A stretch of 64,000 nt of DNA from positions 1 through 64,000 of the forward strand of contig CAKSWT010000004.1 in assembly GCA_934512135.1 (NCBI GenBank). The letters are read 5' to 3'. This stretch comes from an uncultured Oscillospiraceae bacterium. GTDB taxonomy: Bacteria; Bacillota; Clostridia; Oscillospirales; Oscillospiraceae. Below, piece by piece: positions 33,077-40,142 of the stretch. A program made the position numbers and the translations under genes. Position 1 is the stretch's first letter. Each line of letters begins with the position of its first letter. The notes under the pieces were generated by a model that worked only from the letters and a program-made list of their open reading frames with translations, was not told where the DNA came from and did not search any database.

Positions 33077-33191
33077 GGCGTCACCGTCCTTGCTCCCCCC
33101 AGTCAGCCCGGCGGAGAGATGGATGATCCCGCAAAAATCGCGGAACCCGGGGCCGGCTCACCGGCAAATTTCGATGGGCCTCGCCTCGATT
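33077..33191 (-). promoter_or_regulatory. Structured leader of the sipW fibre operon
   Basis: The predicted mRNA leader is about 115 bases and contains at least two hairpins: GCCGG-TGAG-CCGGC (33165-33152) and CCGC / GCGG (33143-33129), with a further C/G-rich pairing near the start codon. I could not match it to a c-di-GMP or other known riboswitch consensus by eye. Confidence 0.35.
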
Positions 33192-33197
33192 TACATC

Positions 33198-33226
33198 ATT
33201 TTACCATATTGAAAATCTCTTGGCAA
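33198..33226 (-). promoter_or_regulatory. Promoter of the sipW fibre operon
   Basis: On the minus strand TTGCCA (33226-33221) is followed after 17 bp by TAAAAT (33203-33198). It is divergent from the mgtE promoter, about 115 bp away. Confidence 0.7.
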
Positions 33227-33341
33227 TCCCTTTTCCTGGTTTCCAGTTATATAATTTTACAATAACTATTTACGGCATTTCAGGGTTTTCCGGGACCTTA
33301 AAATATATATGCAGCCGGGGCAGAAAATTGCCTCCCGGGGG

Positions 33342-33370
33342 TTGATTTTTTTCCCCCGGAGTGTCATAAT
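33342..33370 (+). promoter_or_regulatory. mgtE promoter
   Basis: TTGATT (33342-33347) and CATAAT (33365-33370) are 17 bp apart. The resulting leader would be about 260 bases. Confidence 0.65.
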
Positions 33371-33376
33371 AGCCAA

Positions 33377-33637
33377 TGGTGATTTCACCAAAAATATTAT
33401 TGTGAGGTGAACGAAATGGACGGCTGCGACAGTTATGGCCGAATATGGGGCTGTGGTCTGCCCGGCGGGTTCCCTTTCGTCCTGCCGCACTGCTGATACC
33501 ATCGCCCTGTTTTCCCCATACACGAGCCGCTTAGGAGCGTGTCCCTGAATTTCCGCGGAACTTGGCGGTGGGTTTTTTGCGCCCATTTTCAGGGCCCCTC
33601 CACATCTGCGCACGGCGCAAGCAAGGAGGTTCTAAGT
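33377..33637 (+). promoter_or_regulatory. Candidate Mg2+-sensing leader (riboswitch-like) of mgtE
   Basis: The 260-base leader has nested long-range pairings: CGGCT (33421-33425) with AGCCG (33525-33529), and TATGGGG (33444-33450) with CCCCATA (33514-33520). Downstream a weak G/C stem (33553-33568) is followed by six T (33573-33578), a terminator-like end before the ribosome binding site. This is the architecture of an M-box, and MgtE genes commonly carry one, but I could not align the conserved M-box core, so the class is unproven. Confidence 0.4.
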
Positions 33638-35047
33638 ATGATGAAAGCAAAAGAGCCCATGCACGATCATCAGACCGAGCATACCGGCGAAATCCTCTCC
33701 ATCATCCGCAGTGGGGCGTCTCCCCTGGCCCTGCGGGAAAGGCTGGAGGATTATCACGAAAACGACATTGCATCTGTGCTGCCGGAGCTGCAGCCCGCAC
33801 AGCGGAAAAAGCTCTATCGGGTGCTGAACCCGGAATTCCTGGCAGAGGTCTTTACCTATCTGGACGAGGAGGCGGGCCAGTTCCTGGCGGAAATGGACGT
33901 GACCCGGGCGGTGGAGGTCATCTCCCGGATGGACTCCGACGACGCCGTGACCATGCTCCGGCAGCTGAGCCGGGAAAAGCGGGACGTGCTGCTGGACCTG
34001 CTGGATACCGAAACCCGAAACGACATTGCCCTGATTGCCTCCTTCGGCGACGATGAAATCGGCAGCAAAATGACCACCGACTACATCGAGATTCCCGTCA
34101 ACAGCACCGCCAAGGAGGCCATGGTCTCTCTGTCCCAGCAGGCCCGGGAAAACGACAACATCTCCACCATCTATGTGCTGGACAAAAACCGCACGTTTTA
34201 CGGAGCCGTTCCCCTGCGGGACCTGATTATCGCCGACGGCACCACCGCAGTGACGGACCTGACCGTCACCTCCTTCCCCTACGTCTACGCCCAGGAGCTA
34301 GTGGATGACTGCATCGAGACATTGAAGGATTACTCCGAGGACTCCATTCCCGTGCTGGACCACCAAAACCGCATTCTGGGCATTGTCACCTCCCAGGACC
34401 TGATCGAGATCTCCGACGCGGAGATGGGCGAGGACTACGCTAAGCTGGCCGGTCTGACGGCGGAGAATGATTTGAAGGAATCCGTGGGCAAAAGCGTAAA
34501 AAAGCGTCTGCCCTGGCTGATCGTCCTGCTGGGGCTGGGGCTGATTGTTTCCAGCGTTGTGGGCGTATTCGAAGGAGTGGTGGCACAGCTGCCGCTGATT
34601 ATCTGCTTCCAGTCTCTGATTCTGGACATGGCCGGTAACGTGGGCACTCAGTCCCTGGCTGTGACCATCCGCGTGCTCACCGACGAAACCATCCCCCCCA
34701 GGGAACGTCTCCGGCTGGTTCCTCGAGAAATGCAGGTGGGCTTCCTAAACGGTCTGCTGCTGGGACTGATGTCCTTTGTACTCATCGGCCTCTATCTGAT
34801 GATCGTCAAGGGCCAGACGCCCACTGTGGCCTTCTCCGTCTCCGGCTGTATCGGCATCGCCCTGATTACTGCCATGATGGTCTCCGGCCTCATCGGCACC
34901 ATCACCCCGATGTTCTTCAAGAAAATCCATATCGACCCGGCAGTGGCCTCCGGCCCCCTGATTACCACCATCAACGACCTGGTGGCTGTGGTGGTCTACT
35001 ACGGGCTCACCTGGATCTTCCTGATTGAAATGTTCCACCTGGCATAA
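33638..35047 (+). CDS. mgtE: MgtE-type magnesium transporter
   Basis: This 469-residue protein has a cytosolic N domain (about 15-135) of acidic helices, a pair of CBS domains (about 140-265) that gate the channel by binding Mg2+, and five transmembrane helices (about 290-469) with the family motif around MAGNVGTQS. It should admit Mg2+ when the cytosolic level is low. The ATG at 33638 follows AAGGAGG by eight bases; the in-frame ORF to 33539 lies in the leader and is rejected. Control is probably by the structured leader. Confidence 0.94.
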   Translation: MMKAKEPMHDHQTEHTGEILSIIRSGASPLALRERLEDYHENDIASVLPELQPAQRKKLYRVLNPEFLAEVFTYLDEEAGQFLAEMDVTRAVEVISRMDSDDAVTMLRQLSREKRDVLLDLLDTETRNDIALIASFGDDEIGSKMTTDYIEIPVNSTAKEAMVSLSQQARENDNISTIYVLDKNRTFYGAVPLRDLIIADGTTAVTDLTVTSFPYVYAQELVDDCIETLKDYSEDSIPVLDHQNRILGIVTSQDLIEISDAEMGEDYAKLAGLTAENDLKESVGKSVKKRLPWLIVLLGLGLIVSSVVGVFEGVVAQLPLIICFQSLILDMAGNVGTQSLAVTIRVLTDETIPPRERLRLVPREMQVGFLNGLLLGLMSFVLIGLYLMIVKGQTPTVAFSVSGCIGIALITAMMVSGLIGTITPMFFKKIHIDPAVASGPLITTINDLVAVVVYYGLTWIFLIEMFHLA

Positions 35048-35081
35048 TTCTCCCACCCCCGGACCACATGGAGGAAATTCT

Positions 35082-35597
35082 ATGGATCGCATTGACAAAA
35101 TCAACTATTACCTGGACATCGCCCAAACCGTGCTGGAGCGCTCCACCTGTCTCCGGCGGCACTACGGTGCCATCATCGTCCGCAACGACGAAATCGTTTC
35201 CACCGGCTACAACGGCGCCCCCCGAGGGCGGCTCAACTGCACGGAGCTGGGCTACTGTGTCCGGCAGCAGCTGGACATCCCCAGCGGGGAGCGGTATGAG
35301 CTCTGCCGCTCTGTGCATGCAGAGGCCAATGCCATCATTTCCGCGGCCCGCAGTGAATGCATCGGCGGCACCCTGTATCTCTGCGGCAAGGACGCAGTCA
35401 CCGGGGAGCTGCTCCAGGACACCACCTCCTGCTCCATGTGCCGCAGAAACGTCATCAACGCCGGAATTGCCCAGGTCATCATCCGCAATACCCCCACCGA
35501 GTACACCGTAGTCGATGTGGAGGACTGGATCAGAAACGACGAGTCCATCCAGGGCATCAGCTGCGGCATTCGCCCTGCTGACAGTCAGAACGCCTAG
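35082..35597 (+). CDS. dCMP deaminase-family protein (ComEB-like)
   Basis: This 171-residue zinc deaminase carries SVHAEANAI (zinc His and catalytic Glu) and CSMCRR (two zinc Cys), plus the extra His/Cys-bearing N-terminal region typical of dCMP deaminases. It should convert dCMP to dUMP for thymidylate synthesis. GGAGG lies eight bases before the ATG at 35082. It follows mgtE by 34 bases and may be co-transcribed. ComEB homologues share this fold, and a comEA gene lies elsewhere in the window, but no link is shown. Confidence 0.88.
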   Translation: MDRIDKINYYLDIAQTVLERSTCLRRHYGAIIVRNDEIVSTGYNGAPRGRLNCTELGYCVRQQLDIPSGERYELCRSVHAEANAIISAARSECIGGTLYLCGKDAVTGELLQDTTSCSMCRRNVINAGIAQVIIRNTPTEYTVVDVEDWIRNDESIQGISCGIRPADSQNA

Positions 35598-35636
35598 TCC
35601 TTTTGCAAAAAGATTGCGTTTTTCCAAAATTCGCTC

Positions 35637-35664
35637 TTGCATTTTTCTCGTAGTGTGATATAAT
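35637..35664 (+). promoter_or_regulatory. tRNA-Arg promoter
   Basis: TTGCAT (35637-35642) and a perfect TATAAT (35659-35664) are 16 bp apart, with the tRNA starting 20 bases later. Confidence 0.75.
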
Positions 35665-35684
35665 ATTTCTCGCATATGGGAAAT

Positions 35685-35760
35685 GCGCCAGTGGCTCAAT
35701 GGATAGAGCATCGGATTCCGGTTCCGAGGGTTGGGGGTTCGAGTCCCTTCTGGCGTACCA
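35685..35760 (+). tRNA. tRNA-Arg (anticodon CCG)
   Basis: The acceptor stem GCGCCAG pairs with CTGGCGT (first pair G-U), the D arm is GCTC/GAGC, the anticodon stem TCGGA/TCCGA frames a loop with CCG at 35718-35720, and CCA is encoded. It has its own promoter and terminator. Confidence 0.93.
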
Positions 35761-35767
35761 AGCAGCT

Positions 35768-35802
35768 GGGCCGTGAATCGCTTGATTCACGGCCCTGTTT
35801 TT
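35768..35802 (+). terminator. Terminator of tRNA-Arg
   Basis: GGGCCGTGAATC pairs with GATTCACGGCCC around GCTT, followed by TGTTTTT. Confidence 0.92.
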
Positions 35803-35972
35803 GTCCGTCTGCTTCCGGCGACACAGGGCAAAGCCCCGCAGATCGCCGGATTCGCTTTACTCCCCTTAGACTTCCAGAACATTTTCCCGAGAAAATTTTT
35901 GAATCGTTCACATTTCCCCCTTACCCTTGTGCTATAGTATGCTCATTGACGATGCGGAAAGGAGCGGCAGTG

Positions 35973-38660
35973 TTGCTGGAACTCAGACAAATCAAAAAGG
36001 ACTATGCCTCCGGAGCCCAGTCCGTCAAGGCCCTGCGCGGCATTGACATTGCCTTTCGGGAAAGTGAATTTGTATCCATTTTAGGCCAATCCGGCTGCGG
36101 AAAGACCACCCTGCTGAATATCATCGGCGGCCTGGACAACTACACCTCCGGGGATCTAATGATCAACGGAACGTCTACCAAGGAGTTCAAGGACCGGGAC
36201 TGGGACACCTACCGGAACCATTCTGTGGGCTTTGTTTTTCAGAGCTACAATCTGATCCCCCACCAGAACGTGCTGTCCAACGTGGAGCTGGCCCTCACGC
36301 TTACCGGTGTCTCCAAGGGAGAACGCCGCCGCCGTGCCAAGGAAGCGCTGGAAAAGGTGGGACTGGGAGATCAGCTGAAAAAGATGCCCAATCAAATGTC
36401 CGGCGGTCAGATGCAGCGGGTCGCCATTGCCCGAGCGCTGGTGAACAACCCGGATATTCTACTGGCCGACGAGCCCACCGGCGCCCTGGACTCCGAGACC
36501 TCCCTTCAGGTGATGGAGATTCTCAAGGAGGTGGCCAAAGATCGTCTGGTCATTATGGTCACCCATAATCCCCAGCTGGCAGAGCAATACTCCACCCGAA
36601 TCGTGCGGCTGCTGGACGGGGAAATTGTCTCCGACTCCATGCCCTTTGACCCAAGCAGCCAACCGCTGTCCCAGGAAGCAGCCGAGACAGTCAAGAAGCC
36701 TTCCATGTCCTTTCTGACCGCCCTGGGTCTGTCCATGAACAATCTAATGACCAAAAAGGGCCGTACCCTTCTCACCGCCTTTGCCGGCTCCATTGGCATC
36801 ATCGGCATTGCGCTGATTCTCTCCCTGTCCAACGGCATGCAGCGGTATATTGACAACATGGAGGCCGATACGCTCACCTCCTATCCCATTACCATTCAGC
36901 AGGCCTCTGTGGACATGACCTCTATGATGACCGCCATGATGAACGTCCAGAAGGGCACGGCCCACGACGACGGTCTGGTCCACTCCAGCAGCATTATGAC
37001 AGAGATGATCGGTTCCATGATGCAGGAGGTCCGCACCAACGATCTGGCCACCTTCAAGTCGGCACTGGAGGAAGAGGGAAACCAAATTGCCGAGCTGTGC
37101 TCTGACATTCAGTACACCTACCCCACGGAGGTTGGAATCTACACCACCTCTGAATCCGGCCAGGTGCTGCGGGTCAACCCTGTCTCCATTTTGGACGAGA
37201 TTGGCTTGGGAGACGTGGCCGGCCATATGGGGATGAACAACATTCCCGTCTGCCGGGAATTGGTGGACAGCCAGGCCATGCGAGACCGGGACTACGAGCT
37301 GGTTTCCGGCGCTTGGCCGGAGGCCTACAACGAGGTTGTCCTGGTGGTCAATGAAAACGACGAGATTTCCGACTATACTCTCTATGCCCTGGGCCTGAAG
37401 GACCCTGCGGCGCTGCGGGATCAGCTCCAATCCGCCATGGATTCCATTGCAAAAACCGGTCAGACCGAAGATGATCTGGATCTGGACACCCAGGAAACCA
37501 CCTACACCTATGAGAATCTGATGAACCTGGACCTCCGGCTGGTCCTGCCCACAGACTACTATGAGAAGCAGCCTGACGGCACCTATCTGGACATGCGGGA
37601 GGACACCGCATATATGGCTGGTCTGGTGGGCCGGGGGGAGCGTCTCCATGTGGTGGGCGTGGTCCGTACCACCGACGACAAGGGCTCTGAATACGGGGCC
37701 CTGGGCTACACCAGCGCCCTGACCGAATATGTCATTGCCCAGGTGGAGGCCAGCGACGTCATGCGCGCTCAGAAGGCGGATCCGGACACCGACGTGTTCA
37801 CCGGTCTCCCCTTTGGGGACCCCAAGGACGCAGTAGAGGCCGATGCTGCCATGACAGAGGCCCAGCAACAGTTGGTGGCTGACGCGACGGCTGATCTCCC
37901 GGCTCCCTATCAGTCACAGCTGACGGAGATGGAGCCCCAGGACCAAGCCCAGACATTGATTTCCTACGGGCTGCTCTCCCAGGCAGACTATGACGCAGCC
38001 GGGAAGGGCCGTTCCGAAGAAAAGACAGTCTCCGACTCCACCTATGAAGCCAACCTGGATCTGCTCCACGCGGCCTCTCTGGAGGAGCCCAGCGGCATCA
38101 ATCTGTACACCGCCAGCTTTGAGGATAAGGAGGCCCTGACCCAGGCGCTGGACGCCTACAACGACGAAAAAACCGATGCCGGTCTGGAGGACCAGGTCAT
38201 TGAGTACACAGACTATGTGGGCGTGCTGATGAGCTCCGTAACCAACATTGTTAATATGGTCAGCTATGTACTCATCGCCTTTGTGGGGATTTCTCTGGTG
38301 GTTTCCTCCATTATGATTGGGGTAATTACCCTGATCTCCGTGCAGGAGCGCACAAAGGAGATCGGTATTCTCCGGGCCATCGGCGCCTCCAAGCGAGACG
38401 TGTCCCGGGTCTTTAACGCAGAAACCCTGATTATCGGTCTGTCCTCCGGTGTATTGGGCATCGTCATCACGATGCTGCTGAACATCCCCATCAATCTGGT
38501 GATTAACCATCTGGCCGGCATTGACGATGTGGCCCAGTTGCCTCCCTTGGGTGCGCTGATTCTGGTTGCCATCTCCATTGTTCTGACGGTGGTCGCCGGT
38601 TTGATTCCCTCCAAGGCTGCCGCAAAAAAGGACCCGGTGGAGGCTCTGCGGACGGAATGA
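35973..38660 (+). CDS. MacB/FtsX-type ABC transporter, ATPase fused to permease
   Basis: This protein of about 895 residues joins an ATPase to an FtsX-type permease. The ATPase (1-225) has Walker A GQSGCGKTT, signature MSGGQMQR and Walker B ILLADEPTG. One transmembrane helix lies near residue 275, a large external domain follows (about 300-745), and three helices end the protein (about 750-890) with the FtsX motif ERTKEIGILRAIGASKRDV. MacB-like proteins are mechanotransmitters for peptides, antibiotics or lipoproteins; the substrate is unknown. AAAGGAGC precedes GTG (35970) and TTG (35973); I chose the TTG by spacing. An extended -10 (TGCTATAGT) lies about 35 bases upstream. Confidence 0.88.
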   Translation: MLELRQIKKDYASGAQSVKALRGIDIAFRESEFVSILGQSGCGKTTLLNIIGGLDNYTSGDLMINGTSTKEFKDRDWDTYRNHSVGFVFQSYNLIPHQNVLSNVELALTLTGVSKGERRRRAKEALEKVGLGDQLKKMPNQMSGGQMQRVAIARALVNNPDILLADEPTGALDSETSLQVMEILKEVAKDRLVIMVTHNPQLAEQYSTRIVRLLDGEIVSDSMPFDPSSQPLSQEAAETVKKPSMSFLTALGLSMNNLMTKKGRTLLTAFAGSIGIIGIALILSLSNGMQRYIDNMEADTLTSYPITIQQASVDMTSMMTAMMNVQKGTAHDDGLVHSSSIMTEMIGSMMQEVRTNDLATFKSALEEEGNQIAELCSDIQYTYPTEVGIYTTSESGQVLRVNPVSILDEIGLGDVAGHMGMNNIPVCRELVDSQAMRDRDYELVSGAWPEAYNEVVLVVNENDEISDYTLYALGLKDPAALRDQLQSAMDSIAKTGQTEDDLDLDTQETTYTYENLMNLDLRLVLPTDYYEKQPDGTYLDMREDTAYMAGLVGRGERLHVVGVVRTTDDKGSEYGALGYTSALTEYVIAQVEASDVMRAQKADPDTDVFTGLPFGDPKDAVEADAAMTEAQQQLVADATADLPAPYQSQLTEMEPQDQAQTLISYGLLSQADYDAAGKGRSEEKTVSDSTYEANLDLLHAASLEEPSGINLYTASFEDKEALTQALDAYNDEKTDAGLEDQVIEYTDYVGVLMSSVTNIVNMVSYVLIAFVGISLVVSSIMIGVITLISVQERTKEIGILRAIGASKRDVSRVFNAETLIIGLSSGVLGIVITMLLNIPINLVINHLAGIDDVAQLPPLGALILVAISIVLTVVAGLIPSKAAAKKDPVEALRTE

Positions 38661-38669
38661 TCCTCCCAC

Positions 38670-38693
38670 GAGGCAGGGGGTTTCCCCTGCCTC
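38670..38693. repeat. Hairpin after the ABC transporter gene
   Basis: GAGGCAGGGG pairs with CCCCTGCCTC in the gap after the transporter stop. ACAAAAA rather than T follows on the plus strand, so it is not a canonical intrinsic terminator. Confidence 0.55.
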
Positions 38694-38714
38694 ACAAAAA
38701 TCAAGAAAAACCTC

Positions 38715-38743
38715 TTGACACCGGGGGCCTTCCATGCTATAAT
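38715..38743 (+). promoter_or_regulatory. infC operon promoter
   Basis: A perfect TTGACA (38715-38720) and perfect TATAAT (38738-38743) with 17-bp spacing form the strongest promoter in the window. Confidence 0.92.
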
Positions 38744-38749
38744 CTCCTG

Positions 38750-38888
38750 GTAAAAATGAAGTAGGAGCGGCGGCCCCGCGCCTCACCGTCAGCTAACGCG
38801 ACACGGTTTGATAGCAGTTTCAGCTGAAACTGCCTTATCATTGCGGGTGCCTCTGCGGCATCCGCGTTTTTTGTTGGAGGTGTTTCAT
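38750..38888 (+). promoter_or_regulatory. L20-type ribosomal protein leader with attenuator
   Basis: The infC leader contains a perfect 20-base palindrome (38814-38833) and then a terminator: GCGGGTGCC (38843-38851) pairs with GGCATCCGC (38857-38865) followed by six T (38867-38872), all before the infC ribosome binding site. In Firmicutes the infC-rpmI-rplT operon is repressed by L20 binding such a leader to favour the terminator. The match here is by position and architecture. Confidence 0.75.
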
Positions 38889-39407
38889 ATCAGCAAACAA
38901 GACCATCAGCTCAATGAGGACATCAGAGATAAGGAGATCCGTGTCATCGGTCCCGCCGGTGAACAGCTGGGTATCATGGCCCCCCGGGACGCCCTGAGCC
39001 GCGCTTATGATCAGGGCTTCGATCTGGTAAAGATCGCTCCCAATGCCACCCCTCCGGTGTGCAAAATCATGGACTACGGCAAGTTCCGCTTTGAACAGAC
39101 GAAAAAAGAAAAAGAGGCCAAGAAGAACCAGCATGTAACCGAGATCAAAGAGGTCCGCATGTCCCCCGGCATCGACACCAACGATTTCAATGTCAAGGTC
39201 AAGAATGCGCAAAAGTTCTTGAAGGACGGCAATCGTGTCAAGGTGACGGTTCGGTTCCGCGGTCGTGAAATGGCCCACACCGAAATTGGAAAGACGCTTT
39301 TGGTCCGGTTTGGCGAGATGTGTAAAGACATCGCCAATGTGGATAAGGACCCCAAGCTGGACGGACGTCACATGTCCATGTTCCTTGGGCCCAAAACCAG
39401 TAAGTAA
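38889..39407 (+). CDS. infC: Translation initiation factor IF-3 (apparent AUC start)
   Basis: This 172-residue factor binds the 30S subunit and checks start-codon pairing. The sequence from ISKQDHQLNEDIRDKEIRV matches IF-3 N-termini, and the C-terminal domain (MSPGIDTNDFNVK, RFRGREMAH) is intact. No ATG, GTG or TTG fits: the GTG in frame lies inside the ribosome binding site TTGGAGGTG, and the codon at the right spacing (8 bases after GGAGG) is ATC at 38889. IF-3 genes are known for rare start codons that allow autoregulation, since IF-3 discriminates against them. The longer frame to 38808 passes through the attenuator. Confidence 0.9.
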   Translation: MSKQDHQLNEDIRDKEIRVIGPAGEQLGIMAPRDALSRAYDQGFDLVKIAPNATPPVCKIMDYGKFRFEQTKKEKEAKKNQHVTEIKEVRMSPGIDTNDFNVKVKNAQKFLKDGNRVKVTVRFRGREMAHTEIGKTLLVRFGEMCKDIANVDKDPKLDGRHMSMFLGPKTSK

Positions 39408-39440
39408 TACCCTTTATCATACGGAAGGAGTCACACCATT

Positions 39441-39641
39441 ATGGCTAACAAGATCAAGACGCACTCCGGTGCAAAAAAGAGATTTAAGCTGACCAAGACC
39501 GGCAAGGTTAAGAAGGCCTGCGCTTACAAGAGCCACATCCTCACCAAGAAGGAAACCAAGCGGACCCGTCGTCTGCGTCAGGGCGGCTATGCCGACAAGA
39601 CCAACGTAGCGGCGATCAAAGAGCTCATTCCCTACAAATAA
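39441..39641 (+). CDS. rpmI: Ribosomal protein bL35
   Basis: This 66-residue, very basic protein matches bL35 throughout (KTHSGAKKRFKLT near the start, SHILTKKETKRTRRLR in the middle). It lies in the standard infC-rpmI-rplT order with GGAAGGAG upstream. Confidence 0.97.
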   Translation: MANKIKTHSGAKKRFKLTKTGKVKKACAYKSHILTKKETKRTRRLRQGGYADKTNVAAIKELIPYK

Positions 39642-39680
39642 GAAACGATTCGGTTGATACTTCTAAGGAGGATAACATAA

Positions 39681-40034
39681 ATGGCTAGAGTAAAAGGCGC
39701 AATGATGACGCGCAAGAGACGCAATAAGACCCTGAAGATTGCGAAGGGCTATTGGGGCAGCAAATCCAAGCATTTTAAGATGGCCAAAGAGGCCGTCATG
39801 AAGTCCGGCAACTATGCATTCCGTGACCGTCGGGCCAAGAAGCGCGACTTCCGCAAGCTGTGGATCGCTCGTATTTCCGCCGCTGTGAAGCCCTACGGCA
39901 TGAACTATTCCCGTTTCATGAACGGTCTGAAGAAGGCTGGCATCGATATGAACCGCAAGATGCTCTCTGAGCTGGCAATCAATGACGCCACCGCTTTTGC
40001 GGCGCTGGTTGAGACTGCGAAGAAGGCTCTTTAA
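39681..40034 (+). CDS. rplT: Ribosomal protein bL20
   Basis: This 117-residue basic protein matches bL20 (MARVKGAMMTRKRRNK, then GLKKAGIDMNRKMLSELA). It is an early assembly protein of the 50S subunit and the expected repressor of its own operon through the infC leader. AAGGAGG precedes the ATG, and a terminator follows. Confidence 0.97.
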   Translation: MARVKGAMMTRKRRNKTLKIAKGYWGSKSKHFKMAKEAVMKSGNYAFRDRRAKKRDFRKLWIARISAAVKPYGMNYSRFMNGLKKAGIDMNRKMLSELAINDATAFAALVETAKKAL

Positions 40035-40046
40035 TCCGGCAGAACA

Positions 40047-40076
40047 CAGGACGCCCTTTGGCGTCCTGTTCGTTTT
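40047..40076 (+). terminator. Terminator of the infC-rpmI-rplT operon
   Basis: CAGGACGCC pairs with GGCGTCCTG around a four-base loop; TTCGTTTTT follows. Confidence 0.88.
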
Positions 40077-40101
40077 TCAGAACACAACTTTTTGACAGTT
40101 T

Positions 40102-40139
40102 CAACGCCCTGGTACAGTGAAAGCTGTACCAGGGCGTTG
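40102..40139. repeat. Long perfect hairpin between convergent operons
   Basis: CAACGCCCTGGTACAG pairs perfectly with CTGTACCAGGGCGTTG. It lies four bases past the stop of the minus-strand flavoprotein gene and probably ends its transcript, although no clean T run follows. Confidence 0.65.
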
Positions 40140-40142
40140 TAT

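Noticed and set aside
33077..33191. c-di-GMP (GEMM) riboswitch before sipW
   Set aside because: The conserved GGGCAAACC and GACGCAAAGCC elements are not present on the minus strand.
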